Source: Certhia americana (Eukaryota > Chordata > Aves > Passeriformes > Certhiidae). Taken from it: a stretch of DNA of 64,000 nt. Position 1 is the first letter of the stretch. Each line of letters starts with the position of its first letter. A program made the position numbers and the translations under genes. Below the pieces are notes generated by a model, which worked only from the letters and a program-made list of their open reading frames with translations, did no database searches and was not told the DNA's origin. This document shows, piece after piece, positions 24,284 through 37,089 of the stretch. The stretch spans positions 29,020,473 to 29,084,472 of the forward strand of contig CM031879.1 of assembly GCA_018697195.1 (NCBI GenBank), in the 5' to 3' direction.

Positions 24284-25299
24284 TAAAACAAGATTTACTG
24301 GGAAAAAAAAATCCTAACCCCCAAAATAGTGTTGCGAACTATCTTATTTATCTATGTGACTTTGAAACACCCTAAATGAATTTTTTTTCAAAAATTTAAA
24401 TAGAAAAGAAACCAAACCAGTAAACACCTCCCAGATATATAAAAGAGAAGAGTCTAAAAGGTCTATTTGTTCTAGAACTCTTAACAGCAGAAAATAAGAA
24501 TTTCCTATATAAGAGTCACTTCAGCCACAACTGTAATTAAGAGATAATTATAAGGGTTTTCTGGAAGAAATTAAACAAAGTTGTATTTCTAACACAGTCG
24601 AAGAAGCATAGAGAAAAGTATTTAAACCAAAAGGCTTTTAAAAACCCCTTCTTTTATACATATCTAGTCCATTATGACTAGAAATCAAACAAAAGACCTT
24701 TGCATCAAAAAGTTAATCTGAGAGACCTGTGCTTTTTTCATAATCTCGCCTACAAAAAATAAAAAATATGCATCATTTTTTTTTTTTTTTTAATTCTATG
24801 TCCTGTCCTTGTTTTAATAAATATGTATAATATTTTTTTTCTGTCACACTCACAAATGACAACCAGGTGACCTGCCATGAAATGGAATTTTCCACATTGT
24901 CTCAGTACACTTCCATCAGCATGTAGCTTGTACCCATCAACTTCCTCAGTTTCACCATTATCTATCTTCATCCCTACCATCAATCACTGTCTTACATCTA
25001 CCACAGTATGTCTCAATCCCAGTTTGGAAGTTATTCACATTTTCCATTTGAAACTTTCCTGAGTCTTGTGTAATAGTCTGTTTTAACCTTGTTCATCCTG
25101 GTGTGAGTTGCCCCAAACTGAATCTTCCCTTAGGATCCAGAAGGAATGAGAAAACTGCAACTGCAGTGGTCTGGAGTGATGGGTACAAGGAGGCCAGAAT
25201 TTGTAGGAGACAAGTCTGCATTGTGCACAGATTGAAAAGTGAAAATGAAGTTAAAAACATTTTTAGACCAGAAGGTCTGAAACACAGACGTTAATATAG
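24284..25299. other. Unique AT-rich noncoding stretch
   Basis: No gene or repeat family is seen. There is a T tract at 24777-24792 and another T run near 24833. Confidence 0.5.
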
Positions 25300-25670
25300 G
25301 ATCTATAGACTAGACTAGACTAGGCTAGGGTAGACTAAAATAGAACACAACAAACCAGAACAGTTCCAGCTGGAAGAGACCTACAGTGATCATCTTAGTC
25401 CAATTTCCTGTTCACTACAGGGCTGCTCAAAAGCTAAAGCATATTATTAAGGGAATTGTCAAAATGCATCTTGAGCACTCACAGCCTGGGGACATTGACT
25501 ACCACTCTTACAAGGCTGTTCTGTGTGTCTGACTATCTTCTCAGTAAAGAAGTGTTTCCCAATATCTAGCCTGAAACTCCTGCAGTAAAGCTTTGAATCA
25601 TTTCCATGCTTATTGTCAAACTGTAATGTGCAAGATGAGTTTGTAAACCTTGACTCCGAAAGGAAGTACC
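25300..25670 (-). mobile_element. CR1 LINE 3' fragment with pentamer-type tail
   Basis: Matches the CR1 subfamily whose minus-strand text reads 'cagttccagctggaagagacctac', 'aaagcatattattaagggaattgtc' and 'ctcagtaaagaagtgtttcccaatat'. The 3' tail is a degenerate array of TAGAC/TAGAA-like units at about 25303-25345, rather than the octamer tail of the other copies. It is truncated at the 5' end and noncoding. Confidence 0.88.
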
Positions 25671-27757
25671 TCATTTGTGGATTGGTTGGTTTCTATGTTC
25701 TGTTAGACTTGCCTGAAATGTTCTGGAATCCATCTCTTTATGGTAGGTTACCTCTATCATGTAAGAACTGTTGTCACTGAGGGTGCTCAAATGTACAGGC
25801 CCATCTTAAGATAAATTAAGGAGAGTGTCTGAGGAGTCTAATCTAATCTACTGCTCCTCAGTCTGAGTTCAGAACAGACCAAGTTCACAACCTTCACAGC
25901 ATTCTACATAAGTTATCCTTCAGTCAGGAGAAACTGTCAAGCCTGCTTGCCTTGTTCTGTGGACAAGGTAAAGATCTGAGTTTTCAGTGCTTCCTGTAGC
26001 CTTCCTGGGATATCAGAGAGGAATAAAAGGAAGTGCTTTGTAAGAGGGTTTCATTAGTCACATATTCAATTTGCTTTTACTTTAGTGAGATTTCTTCATG
26101 AATTTGGGAGCAAGATTTGACCTCTGATGTGATTTGTATAAGTTGTAACTCATTAATTCTTTGTCTGACAGAGAGCTGAATATGTTTTAGTGACAATAAA
26201 AGGCAAGAGTTTCTTGTCTTACAAGTTCTTCTGTAACTACCACAGTCACAGCTCCTTAAAAGACATCACACATATGCCTTAAAAAAGATTGAGTGGAAAA
26301 ATCTGAGGCAGATAAATAAAGTTCTAATAAATCACACTTGTTGGAACCTTTTGTCAAGCAGGAAGAGTCTTTGTCATGGTGATCCATGATTAGAAGAAGA
26401 ATTCTGCACAATTGATCTGACACAGATGACATTAAAATGTGTCTAAATGATGGTAAGGAACGTCAGTGAACATGTGTTTTCCCCACACGAATCAGGGAAG
26501 GTAAATCTAGGTGACATGCTAAGTGAACCTTGTGGAATCCTGTGCCCTTTCAGTTGAGAATTATGAAGGTCAAATTTTATAGCAGCAGTCCCAATGATTT
26601 ATGGACATTTGGAGTAAGAAAAGCAGACCAGAGAAGAAAGGAGGTTCACCACAGAACTGGCACAAGTAAGCAAATTATAATGTAAAATACCACAGATAAC
26701 AGTGCAGGTGGCAATTCAGAGCAACTAGCCCCATCTTCTATGATTTTATATTTTAAGTTGATTTTAGGTGAATAAAGCTTATATCAACTGATTTAAGTGA
26801 TATAATTACTGAGCTCAGTTAGTGCTCTATCAAGTCTTATCACAAGTGAAGTATGTGTTTCATACAAAGGAAAGAATCTTGAGACGAAACAGGATGAAGT
26901 TTAGCTACTTATATCCTAGGTATTTTGTCTGCTCTTGGTCTTTGAGCCTTATGCTAGCACCAGGAGCAGCAAAGAAACTCCCTTCTGAAAGCCTGTGAGT
27001 GCTTGTTACTCATGTGTCTTACTGTTCCCAGCCCCTTACTGCTGCTCCTTGAAACTCTGTTGGTTCCCCACAGCTCCCCTAATCTTCCTGATGTCTCTTC
27101 CTCTTGAATTGGATTTTCATTGTCACAAAATTAAAAGTCATTGACACCAGCATTAAAGAAAAATAAAACTTTTGTATATTTCTTACCAGATGCAGGAAAA
27201 TTCTGTTCTGCCTACACAACTGATGTTGAATCAGCTCTGATATTCCCATGCTCTATGCTAGAGTGGTGTCAAGGCACTGGCCAGTATCCACACAGAGTGA
27301 GAGTTTCAAGACATTTTCTACTTCGATACCTAGATATGAAATTATAAGGAAGTTTGTTCAGTGTTATCCAGGACAATCAAGAGTCCTTTATCCTTGCTGA
27401 TAATACATTGAGTCATCTGATCCTTGAAAAATTTCTTTCTTAATACGAGGGCTCAAAATATTATTTCTTCTTTATACATGACTGTAGTTTGCTTTAAATT
27501 GAAATGGAATCTCATAGTCCATTGGTACATTTGACTGTAAATCATAGTCTGAATTATACTGCTCATATAAATTTTTCAGACCATGGGTTTTAATTTAAAT
27601 CCCTGAGATGTATCTTATTACACATAATCAGATGCAGTGTTTTGCCTAATAACCTGTTTGTGGAATTACAGTATTATAACCTTAGTATTTCAAAACAACA
27701 CTTGCTTCTAATAAAAAAAACACAACCACTTGGATTTTCAGTTGAGCCATTTTTAAA
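25671..27757. other. Unique noncoding stretch
   Basis: No recognisable gene, RNA or repeat. Composition is moderately AT-rich and the open frames are short. Confidence 0.5.
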
Positions 27758-28800
27758 GCATGGCAGAATTGCTGAGGGTGGAAGAGACCTTGGGATATGG
27801 CTATTCCAACCCTGTGCTCAGAGCTGGGGTGGCTAGAACATGTTGCTGAGGGATGTCTTAAGTGAAGTTTTGTGTACAGAATAGAGGGGGACTTCATGGC
27901 CTCTCTGGGGAAACTGTTCCAATATTTGACTTATGTCACAGTTTCTTACATTCAGATAAAATTTCATGGTTTTTAATTTGTGTGCCTTGTTTCTTGTCTT
28001 GTCAGTGGTCACTCCTAAAAGGGTTGGACTCCACCTTCTTTAGTCCATTCCACAATGTATTGATACGCATTGATAAGATCCCTCTGGAACATCCCTACTC
28101 TAGACTGAACAGTTCCAGCTCCCTCAGCCTTTTTCATGTGACAGATACTCCAATCCTGTTGTCAGTGTTTGTGACTCCTCACTGGAGCACAGCACAGTAT
28201 GCCTCTGCCTTTCTTGTACTGGGAGCCCAGAACTGGACCCCACACTCCAAGGGTGTCTAACCAGTGATGAGTAGAGGTGAAGGATCACTGCTGTACCTAC
28301 TGACAAGACTCTTGCTAATAGAGCTAAGGTAGATGTTTGTCCTGATCGCTGAAAGGGTAAAATGCTGGCTCATGTACAGCCTGGTGCCTACTAAGATCAC
28401 CAGGGATTTTTCTGTCAAGCAGTTTTCCAGTTGGCTGGAGCTAGCCAGTACTGGTATCTGAGGTTATTCTTCCCCACGTGCAGGAGTCAGCATTTCCCTT
28501 TGCTGAATCTGATGGGGTTCTTCTGCTCATTTCTCCAGCCTGTCAAGGTACCTCTGAGCAGCATGACCCTCTGGTATATCAGCCCGTTCTCCCTGTCTGG
28601 CATCGTTTCAAAACTCAGTGAGGATTTCCTTGGTTCCATCTTACAGATTGTTAAAGAATAAATTTTAAAATATTATTCCTACTACCAAGTCACACCATTA
28701 ATGTTTGGCTTCCAGCTCAAAACTGTGCCACTATTTTCAAACCTCAAAGCCTGCCAAGTCAGAAGGTTTCATTCTTTTTAATTTTCTCACAGGACATTTT
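27758..28800 (-). mobile_element. Old CR1 LINE fragment, about 1 kb
   Basis: Minus-strand CR1 covering the 3' end and part of the reverse transcriptase. Seen in order on the plus strand: 'gtggaagagaccttgg', 'gggaaactgttccaatatttgac', 'agcccagaactggacccc', 'gccagtactggtatctgagg' (degraded), 'catttctccagcctgtcaaggtacctctgagcagcatgaccctctgg', and then 'ggcttccagctcaaaactgtgccac', from the CR1 region coding the reverse-transcriptase palm. It is much more diverged than the CR1 at 58.9 kb, with the 3' octamer repeat lost. The frames at 27862-28260 and 28431-28661 lie in it and are not genes. Confidence 0.85.
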
Positions 28801-29099
28801 AGAACAGTGAGGGCTACTTGTTTCCTCTTGCTTCTTTCTTTCTTTCAATTACATTATAAGCTTACGAAATACCAAAACTAAAAATTTGCCTGCTACATAT
28901 CTTTAATGTTAGGGTTTACAATTCTGTGCGAGAAAAACATTATTCTTCCAGCCAGAGGATCAAAGGAAAAGAAACCCAATTGTTCATTAGTCCTAGGAGC
29001 CAAAATACAGCTTTAGCATTGAAATGGAATGATCATTAAATCCATGAATAAAAGTTATACTTTCTACTCCTCCAGGAAGGGACTGATTAGAGGCCAGTA
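28801..29099. other. Short unique spacer
   Basis: Nothing recognised between two CR1 copies lying on opposite strands. Confidence 0.5.
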
Positions 29100-29430
29100 T
29101 GCATCAACTGCCTGAAAGGAGGTTGTAGGCAGATACTTTCACTCTCTTCCCAGGTTAAAAGTGACTGGACCAGAGGAAATGGCCTCAAGTTATTTTAAAG
29201 GAGGTTTAGGCTGGATATTAGGAAAAAAATTCTTTACTGAAAGAATGGCCAGGTGTTGGGTCAAGCTTCCCAGGGAAGCGCTGGACTGGCTACCCATGGA
29301 AGCATCCAAGACATGTAGATGTGGCACTTAGGTGTATGGTTTAGTGGTGAACATCCAGTGTGGGATTAATATTTGCATTCTGTGGTCTTTGAGGGTTTTT
29401 TACCAGCCTAAACAATTCTGTGATTCTGTT
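29100..29430 (+). mobile_element. CR1 LINE 3' fragment
   Basis: Clear CR1 blocks: 'aatggcctcaagtt', 'ggaggtttaggctggatattagg', 'ttctttactgaaagaatgg', 'cccagggaagcgctgg', 'acatgtagatgtggcacttagg', and a 3' end 'aattctgtgattctg'. It lies head-on to the minus-strand CR1 just upstream, giving a tail-to-head mixed repeat cluster. Confidence 0.92.
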
Positions 29431-32050
29431 TAAACCCTTTCCAATAGATGGCAGTCTACAGTTATACTTAGGGGTTCCTTTTGTCTTTTCTATTGGTGAG
29501 CAAAACAGGATGTTTTGTGTATAAAGCAGTGTATAAGTAGGGTCACTGCTGTGCCTATCAGGGTAACTACTCTTATGATACATGGAGGTAACACAATGGA
29601 AACTGCAGTTTAGAAATCCAATTTATCTTGCTGTGAATGGAATTGCATCCACTACAGGCAGCAATTAGTTCTGTTCTATAACACTCTTATAGAAATGTGA
29701 CATTGAAGAACTGTTTGCAATCTACTAAGCCTGAGATCAGGGAGTTTAGAAAAACGTTAATTCCTGGTATGCAAAGAAGAACAAAGAATTTTTTACCAAC
29801 TGCAGCCAAAAGGTCAGATCACTACTGCTGAGTTAATGAAGCAAAAGTTTCCTTCATCTTCAGTTGTTTATAGAGTTTATAAAAGCATATTATTCTGTGG
29901 ATACCTATTTCTCTCAGCACTGAGTTTCTGTCACAACTGAATTATGGATAGATCTATTTTAAGTCTATACCTTCAAACCAGTGTCTATAGTCCCAAGACT
30001 GATAAACGAATGATAAACGAACCTGATGTTGAAGTACTTGAACATCGATTATTTTTTTCCCTGTGCTTTTGCAAGTGTCAAATAGACAGTTCCCTCATAA
30101 AGTAAATATATATCACCAGTCCTCTTGAAGCTTTAACATGTTAATGTTCAGATAAGTATTTCCTGCCTACATTTAAGACAGTGAATGATGGGATTATGCA
30201 TCAGGTCTTATAAACTGATTACCTACGATAAAAGGATATGGGGCTTAATAGTGTAAGAAGTTCCTTGTACTCTCATATTTTTTTCTGCATATGAACCAGC
30301 CTTCTAGCAGAGATTAACTCATTTTTTAAAGAATTGCTTTATACGTTTTTCATTCCTTTCCCTTTTCCTAAATTCAGGCACAGTGTTATTCCTGAAGGCA
30401 GCCAGAAACATATAACGGTCATTGTGCTCAGCAGACCTAGATGGGGCTGTTGGAGCTTATGTCTTCCACTCATAACACTTAGAAATTATGACATTTGTTT
30501 TCCCTGGGAATATTAATTACCAGAATATAGTGTTAGTCAGGGCTTCTATACACTTTTACCTTAGAATTACTTATAATTTAAGAATTTTTTTTTTTAATTG
30601 GAAAGTATTAGATTCAGAGCCAATTTGTTTCTCCATGAGAACTTTACATAGGGAAATGTTCAGAACCAATATTTAGAGGATTGTGTATTGTTGTTTTCTA
30701 CACCTGAATGAAAAAGAAGCTTCATGTGAATGACTGAAGGAAGGAATTATATAAATATGGCCTGTATCCATATCGCATGACTCAGAAATATGCCCTTATC
30801 CATCCAATGCTGGTACAGGACTACCTTTGCTCCTCATTTCCCTTCAATTTGAATCTGCCAAGAATCCCTTTTGTAACAACTCTATTTGAGATGAAAAGGC
30901 ATTGTAACATGGTGTTTGCCCAAGACACTGTGCCAAATTATATAAACCTGTTTCTTTGCACAGAGAAATATGATTGCATCCTGTTTAAGTGTGGTTTAAT
31001 GAGTTACTGCTTGTAATAAGTAAATACTATGAGTCTGAGAAAGTCTGTATGGATACTAACTCTTACCTCCTACATAGTTTTCTAGTCATAAGTCCTAAAG
31101 AGGGGTGTTGTTGGTTCCTCATTTTCAAAGTAGAGGAACTGTTATTAGAGAAATTGAGAAAGGGTGAGGAAGATGGATTACATCAGGAGCATCATAGTTT
31201 ATGTGCTTTCCCCCCAAGTTCCAAGACCGTAACGTAGATATTTAGAAAAAAATCAGGTTTTCCCAAACTAATCCTGGAAACATTGAGAGGAATCACATTA
31301 TCTTACTTTGCTGTCTGAATATCACCTAGAAAAAGCAAAGCACCTGCAGACAATAACAAGTAGTCACTCTGATTTACTTATCCTATTACAAGATAGACAA
31401 AGACATGGCATGAATTCCATAGTAGAAAGGTCTGATCTATTCATTTAAAAATAAGCATTTAATAACTTTTGAGGTAAATACCTTGTTGCATCTGAGAGAT
31501 ATCCATATAAAGCTGGCAGACAACCCTAAAACCAAAAGTTACTCATACTTCTGGCTTTCCAGTTGAGACAGCCTGAGACATCTATAGTGATATTAATGAC
31601 CTGTGCATGGGAAATCAAGTAAAGCTGAAAATATTTACTATTGTTCCTAACAAGTAAAGCCTTGTAGATGCCTTAAAAATAATTTCTATGTAACTAAAGA
31701 TAGATCCAAGCAACTCAGAGCTCTCATGATCCGATAGGTTTGTAATGTGCTAGAACCTCTAACTCATAATTATCATGGAGCAGGCAGTTGCCGATCTGGG
31801 TGGTAAAAACTGAAAGGGTGGTTCCTGTCTTGCATCCACAGTCCCACAAAGTACGATGAGTGTGTTGAAAAGTCTAAACCTATACCTTTCCTAAATGAGC
31901 CAAAAGCGTGTCCACAATTCAGCACATTACAACTGCAATGGCTGAGGCACTGCAGGGAGCTTCAAAACAGGTGTGGTACAGGAGGTTGAGTATATCTAAT
32001 AATATAATAATATAATATATAATATTTTTATATTTTATATATATATATAT

Positions 32051-32095
<45 letters not shown>

Positions 32096-35000
32096 ATATA
32101 ATTTTACTTCAGTTGGCTCCTTCACCTGACAAGCAGATAAGAAATCTGAAAGTCCTGGGCCACTCTCTGGACTAAAACTTTAAAAAAGTAATGAGGTGAG
32201 TTAATGGTCTGGTAGTTTGGCCTTACTTCATGATGAGCTAAACATTAACCATTTTTCACTGGCTGCCAAAGTAAAAAAAAAAAACCAAAAACAGAAAGCC
32301 AAGAACAGCAGGCAGCACTTCAAGAATGCATTTAAAGAGAACGTGCTTCCCATTCACACCTAACAGATTGTCTACCAAGAAATCGATATAGCTAAATAAC
32401 TTGTGTCAATTTTTGGACATAGTTTACATTTTATAGACTTGGATTTTGATTCTTATATTGATTTTTTGTCAATATAAATCCTTCACTTCAAAGGAGCTAC
32501 TTGATGTAAATATGTAACAGAACATAACAGGACCTATTTGCTTTTATCAAAGATCTCTTGACTTCACTGTGACCAGCCTTACACAGGAATGGTCAAAGGA
32601 CTCCACCATAATTGTAAGAGTACTTCATTTCCTTTTAAGTACATGCCATGCAATTACGTTGATAAGACAAATTCATTCTGCAAGCTATGTTGGTGCTAAT
32701 TGCAAATGAAAAGAAGGTAAAAGAAGAAAGCCTAAAAAGATGTAAATCTTGAAACTGTGTAAAAATCTAATTTGAGAACCTCAGTACATATATAGGAGAG
32801 AAAAAAAATGTTGATTTGAGTAGATATTCAAATTGTTCCTTTTCTGTCCCTTATCATAATGGCAGTGCATATGTGCATATCTGTGTGCATATAGAAATAG
32901 ACATACCTGTGCATACACATATGTGTGTAGACACATCATATAGTTATGTATGAAAGTTAAGTGGATTAGTGGATCAAAGTAGAAAAAACAAAAGTCTGTC
33001 ATAGCTCAATTCCTTAAGGTTTTGCTACGTCTGAACACAAAGGTACAAATGAAGCTCAGTCAGTTTACCTTTTGGTAATGACATTGGTGTTCCTCTTGCA
33101 GGAAAGGCCATTTTGCCTTGAGAGATTGAGAATCAAAAATAGCAGCTCAAATTATTGAAAAGTGATAATGAAGAACTTTTCATTCTAAGTCTTTTGAAAG
33201 CCAGTTCCAGTTTTCAGAAATATTTGAGAACATTTTTTTTTTTTTTTAAAGTTCACAGATCATTTTTCACATCATACGCAGGTTTTGCACAGGAACCTAC
33301 TGGTCATCGGGGATGTGCAGCTGTTTGACAGCTTTGCTGCGGAAAGAGCAGGAGCTGCTCTCTTCTTGATGCCTTCTCCCTCTGCCCAGCTCTCGAGTCA
33401 GGACAGGAGACTCTTGACATCAGCAGAGAAGATCAGCCTGTTCTTCAAGGGTATCACAATTTATTCTTATATTCCTTTCTTCCATACTCCCAGTGCTTGG
33501 GAAATTTTGGACAATATCCTTTATATATAATGGGAATAAATCAACATGTAAAATAATAAAACAAGGCAGAAATGGTATATTTGATCTTTTTCAACTCTTA
33601 TGGTTCATGTATTGCCTGTCCCATTGTTCCCTCTCTTTTCACCAAGCCCTGTCCTTTTTCCATGTTGAATGGCGAAAACGTATTTTGTTTTGTCCGGTCC
33701 TTCTCTTTAAAAAGCTAGTTTCTAGTTTTCTTTTCCATTCACCCATTTTTTATTTTTTTTTTTGCCTGTCACATAACACAGGTTTATACTTACTTCTTCC
33801 TCTGAAAGATGGGCATTGGGTAAAGATATAAATTCCTCATGAGTGCAATTATTAATACTCTGTATACCTCACCTTCAAAATTTATTTTCACAGGCCACCT
33901 GATATAGCTGTGTCTGCTTTTGGTGAGATGGCTTGTGGAAAAACCCTGAATAGGTTTGTCTGGCAGAAAAAAAATCATGATTTAGATCTTTGTCCATAAG
34001 GGAGAAACAGAGAGAAAAAGGAGAAAGTATAAGAGACATCAAAGATCATTTTAGACATCTTGTGTGCTGCAATTCTGTGTAACTTTCATTTTACAATTCA
34101 TTACCATGAGTTCAGAAATTCACAGGTGTTTAAAATATTAAAAGTGAGCTAGCACCAGCTTTGGGGTGCCCTGACAGACCTTTAGAGCCATGGAGAGGGA
34201 ATACCTTTTTGCCCTATAGATTTGTTTCACTTGGAACTTAGCAAATGCTGAAAGAAGGACTGATGGTCCCATGTTACCTGCTTGTAAGTACTGCTACTCT
34301 GATGTGTTACACTGTCGAATTGCATTTATTTTTCACCATATTTGTTGTTCCTTGGATGAAAAAATTACTTGTTGAATAATTAACCCACTGTATATCCTGT
34401 TGTTGTACTCTCACTGTGGAAAGAATGACTATTGCTTGTTGTAAGGAAGCTTAGAAATTAGAAAAGGTTTCAGACCCATCTGTAATACCAGGAATGACAC
34501 AGCTGAAGCCTTGTCACACAGGACCTCTTACTTTTCACAGCTTGAGTGTTTGCTGGAGGGCATAATGTCAGTGTTGATGGCAGTCAACTCTCAGTGACTG
34601 GCACACAAAAACTAATGTAGCTTTCTAATACCAATAAACATTCATTAGAGTCTTGAAAAATAAAGATGATCAGAACCTTAAAGCTCAAATGGGAGATAAT
34701 AACTAAATGAGATCTTGGGTGAGAAGTGCGGTCAGTTTTTCTAGAAGGCAAGATAGTGTATGAAGGCAGATAAAAGCTCTTGCTGGTGCAAAATAGCTGG
34801 CACACAACTGGCATGACAATGACTCAGGTCAATTAGCACTTTTTGAGGGATGGCTCAGCTAGGGTTGGGAGATTTGATGCAACAGGGACCATTTCCAAAA
34901 TCAGTATGCATAAGGCTGAATGAGGTTTGCTTCTCTCCTCACAAGAGAGGCTTTCAAAATTGTTCCAGGAATTTCTGAAACAATAATCTCTTAATCACTA

Positions 35001-36700
35001 GAGTAAAGCATAACACACCTCGAAAGGAAGTCCCACCAGTTCCACACTGCTAACATTGCACTATGAAGGGCTGTAAATTAACCTTTAAAATATTTCAGAC
35101 CTTTAAGCTTAAGAAAAGAGCAGGAATGAGAGCCATGATTCTGAAGTGAAAGGTCTGTTTGCATGGACTTGGAGGACACCCTGTACTCAGCACTGTGCAG
35201 AATGACTACAGCTTTCTGGGTTCTTTTATTTAGCTGTGGGTGAGTGGTCTTGGAGACTTTCTCTATGTCTATGCCAAAATGTTTATTGAAATACCCAGTT
35301 CTTTAGTAGATTTAGTAGATTTCTTTCTTATCTTCTCTTGCTCTCTGGCACCTGGGTAATTACACTATTTTATTAGTATTCTTTTAATTTCACCTGTTGT
35401 ATACTTATTTATGTAGCCCTAGGTAATCTTTATGAGCAAACATCCTTGAAAATTTCATTTCACTAGCAAGATACATAAGAACAGATTTTTATATGCCTCC
35501 TTTTTCCACCTACATATTCCTTACTCTATTCCCAGTGAACATAATGCTGACATTTTAACTATAGTATCCTCTTTATCACTTTCCTCTTTGTATGTTGGCA
35601 GTACTTTGTATACCAGCATCATACATTCTAGAAGTTCCTTTTCTCTTTCCAGAGAAATGACATTATCATACCTCAAAACTTGTCACTCTACACCCTTAAT
35701 TATCTTTAGCCTTTTGCTAAACAACATTAAACATTTCTCCTCAACAGCACTTTTCTTCCTAAAATGAGAGTTATAACTAACACTGATTGGACTGGTAGCT
35801 GCTCCTAGACTGGGCCTTGCAGCTCAGAAAATGTCATTACCAGTGCTTTAAGACACAAATAAAAAAGTCTTTTCATGTGGAAGAATATTTCCTGACTACT
35901 GTACCCTCATTTGCCAACATGTGATACTTGGGAACTGAGCTGCATTACCATACCTATAAAAAGAGCAATCATAGCAGTGCAAGCAGCCTTGACTGCCAAT
36001 ATGTCTTAGTAACCTTTTATATTATAGCAATGTTGTTACTGCCACAATAGGTTAGGGTATGTCACCATTTCTATTATGTCTGAAACCACATTTTTCAGAA
36101 CTTTATAACTTTCATACTGTGATAAACACTGAACTGAATCTTTATATGTGGCTTGTCAGATTAAATAGATGAAGACATAGTGGCTGGATCTTGGGTGGTA
36201 TATTACAACAAAATGGTAAAAAAAAAAGACAGGAGAAAGTAGACTTCTCTAATTTTTGATAGGAAAAGATTTAGACATTAGTAAAAGGCAATATAAAATT
36301 TACTTTGAAATTAGGCTCTGTATTTCTGATGTTGAAAAGAAGATTACTTTATTTACTCTACATCTGAGTGAAGTAGAACTAAAATCCAAGGGCTCCTAAG
36401 ACCTAGGATTGTATTATATTTTTACCACTTCCTTAGATTAAACAAGGAAGTTCTCTACTGGGGAATATTCCTTGCAAGAGCTGGCAGAACAACATGTTCA
36501 GAGTGTGGGCGGGTGGTTCTGAGGGGTGTCTGGCAATATCAACTGAAATGCTAACAGGCAGACTGTCAAAGAAATGGAAAAACTGCATATCCAATGAAAT
36601 AATGTTAATAAGCCTTTTAAAGAGGGTCATGGCATTCCTTCTTCCCATGGGTAACTCCCTGCAGTTTTCTGTGTAGTGCATGAACTGATACAATAAACCA
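29431..36700. other. Unique AT-rich noncoding stretch
   Basis: No gene or family is recognised, apart from the microsatellites listed. About 33280-33450 is GC-richer with an 81-residue open frame (33285-33530) that resembles nothing I know. There is a near-exact tandem of GATAAACGAAT at about 30001-30020 and T tracts near 30584 and 33233. TGCATA-like degenerate units occur near 32865-32930. Confidence 0.5.
31991..32103. repeat. (TA)n microsatellite, about 110 bases
   Basis: Long (TA) runs interspersed with TAATA and TTTTATA units. The isoleucine/tyrosine-rich frame read through it on the minus strand is an artefact. A strong candidate for length polymorphism and assembly error. Confidence 0.95.
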
Positions 36701-36753
36701 AATTACAAATATGTAGCCATCCTCACCAAAGATGATAAAGCAAGAGCTTCCAG

Positions 36754-37089
36754 CTAAAATCTTAATTCACAAATCCAGGCAATATTTGAGAAAAGACACT
36801 TAAACAAGGTTGTCAGTTTGTAGCAGCCTGCTTGGATGTCATATCGCCAGGTTAGTTTTCCATATCCAGTCATTAAGAAGACAAATCCTGCAATCAACAG
36901 ACTGATAAACAGATGCTTTTTCCTGCCAGAAACTCCTGCCACCTTTCCATCATGTCTTTCTGTATCCATTGGTCCCTGTGCCAATTCCCAGCTGAGAGAA
37001 GTAGCACTCGGCTGGGCCTCTCTGAGTTTGATGTCCTCATACCCACATTCTGGATATCTGTCTATCTCTGAGTATGTCCAGGGCAGCAA
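36754..37089 (-). other. Weak candidate exon or pseudo-exon with one membrane segment
   Basis: The minus-strand frame has balanced amino-acid composition, unlike the surrounding chance frames. It starts near residues YPECGYEDIKLREAQ, has a Met (MDTERHDG, ATG at 36969-36967), then a basic patch (GRKK), one hydrophobic span (HLFISLLIAGFVFLMTGYG) and a stop after CELRF. There is no ATG at the true left edge of the frame. A possible splice acceptor 'catactcag' lies inside the first residues. The layout would suit a small single-pass membrane protein or a terminal exon of one. I recognise no family, and a frame of this length can occur by chance. Confidence 0.2.

Noticed and set aside
27862..28260. 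132-residue plus-strand open frame
   Set aside because: Antisense of an old CR1 copy; the residues come from CR1 blocks.
31991..32103. TATA-rich stretch as promoter
   Set aside because: Simple TA repeat with no transcription-unit evidence.
31919..32125. Ile/Tyr repeat protein on the minus strand
   Set aside because: Translation of a (TA)n microsatellite.
33285..33530. GC-richer frame that looked like a possible exon
   Set aside because: No recognisable family, no clear splice sites and an AT-rich second half; too weak to call.
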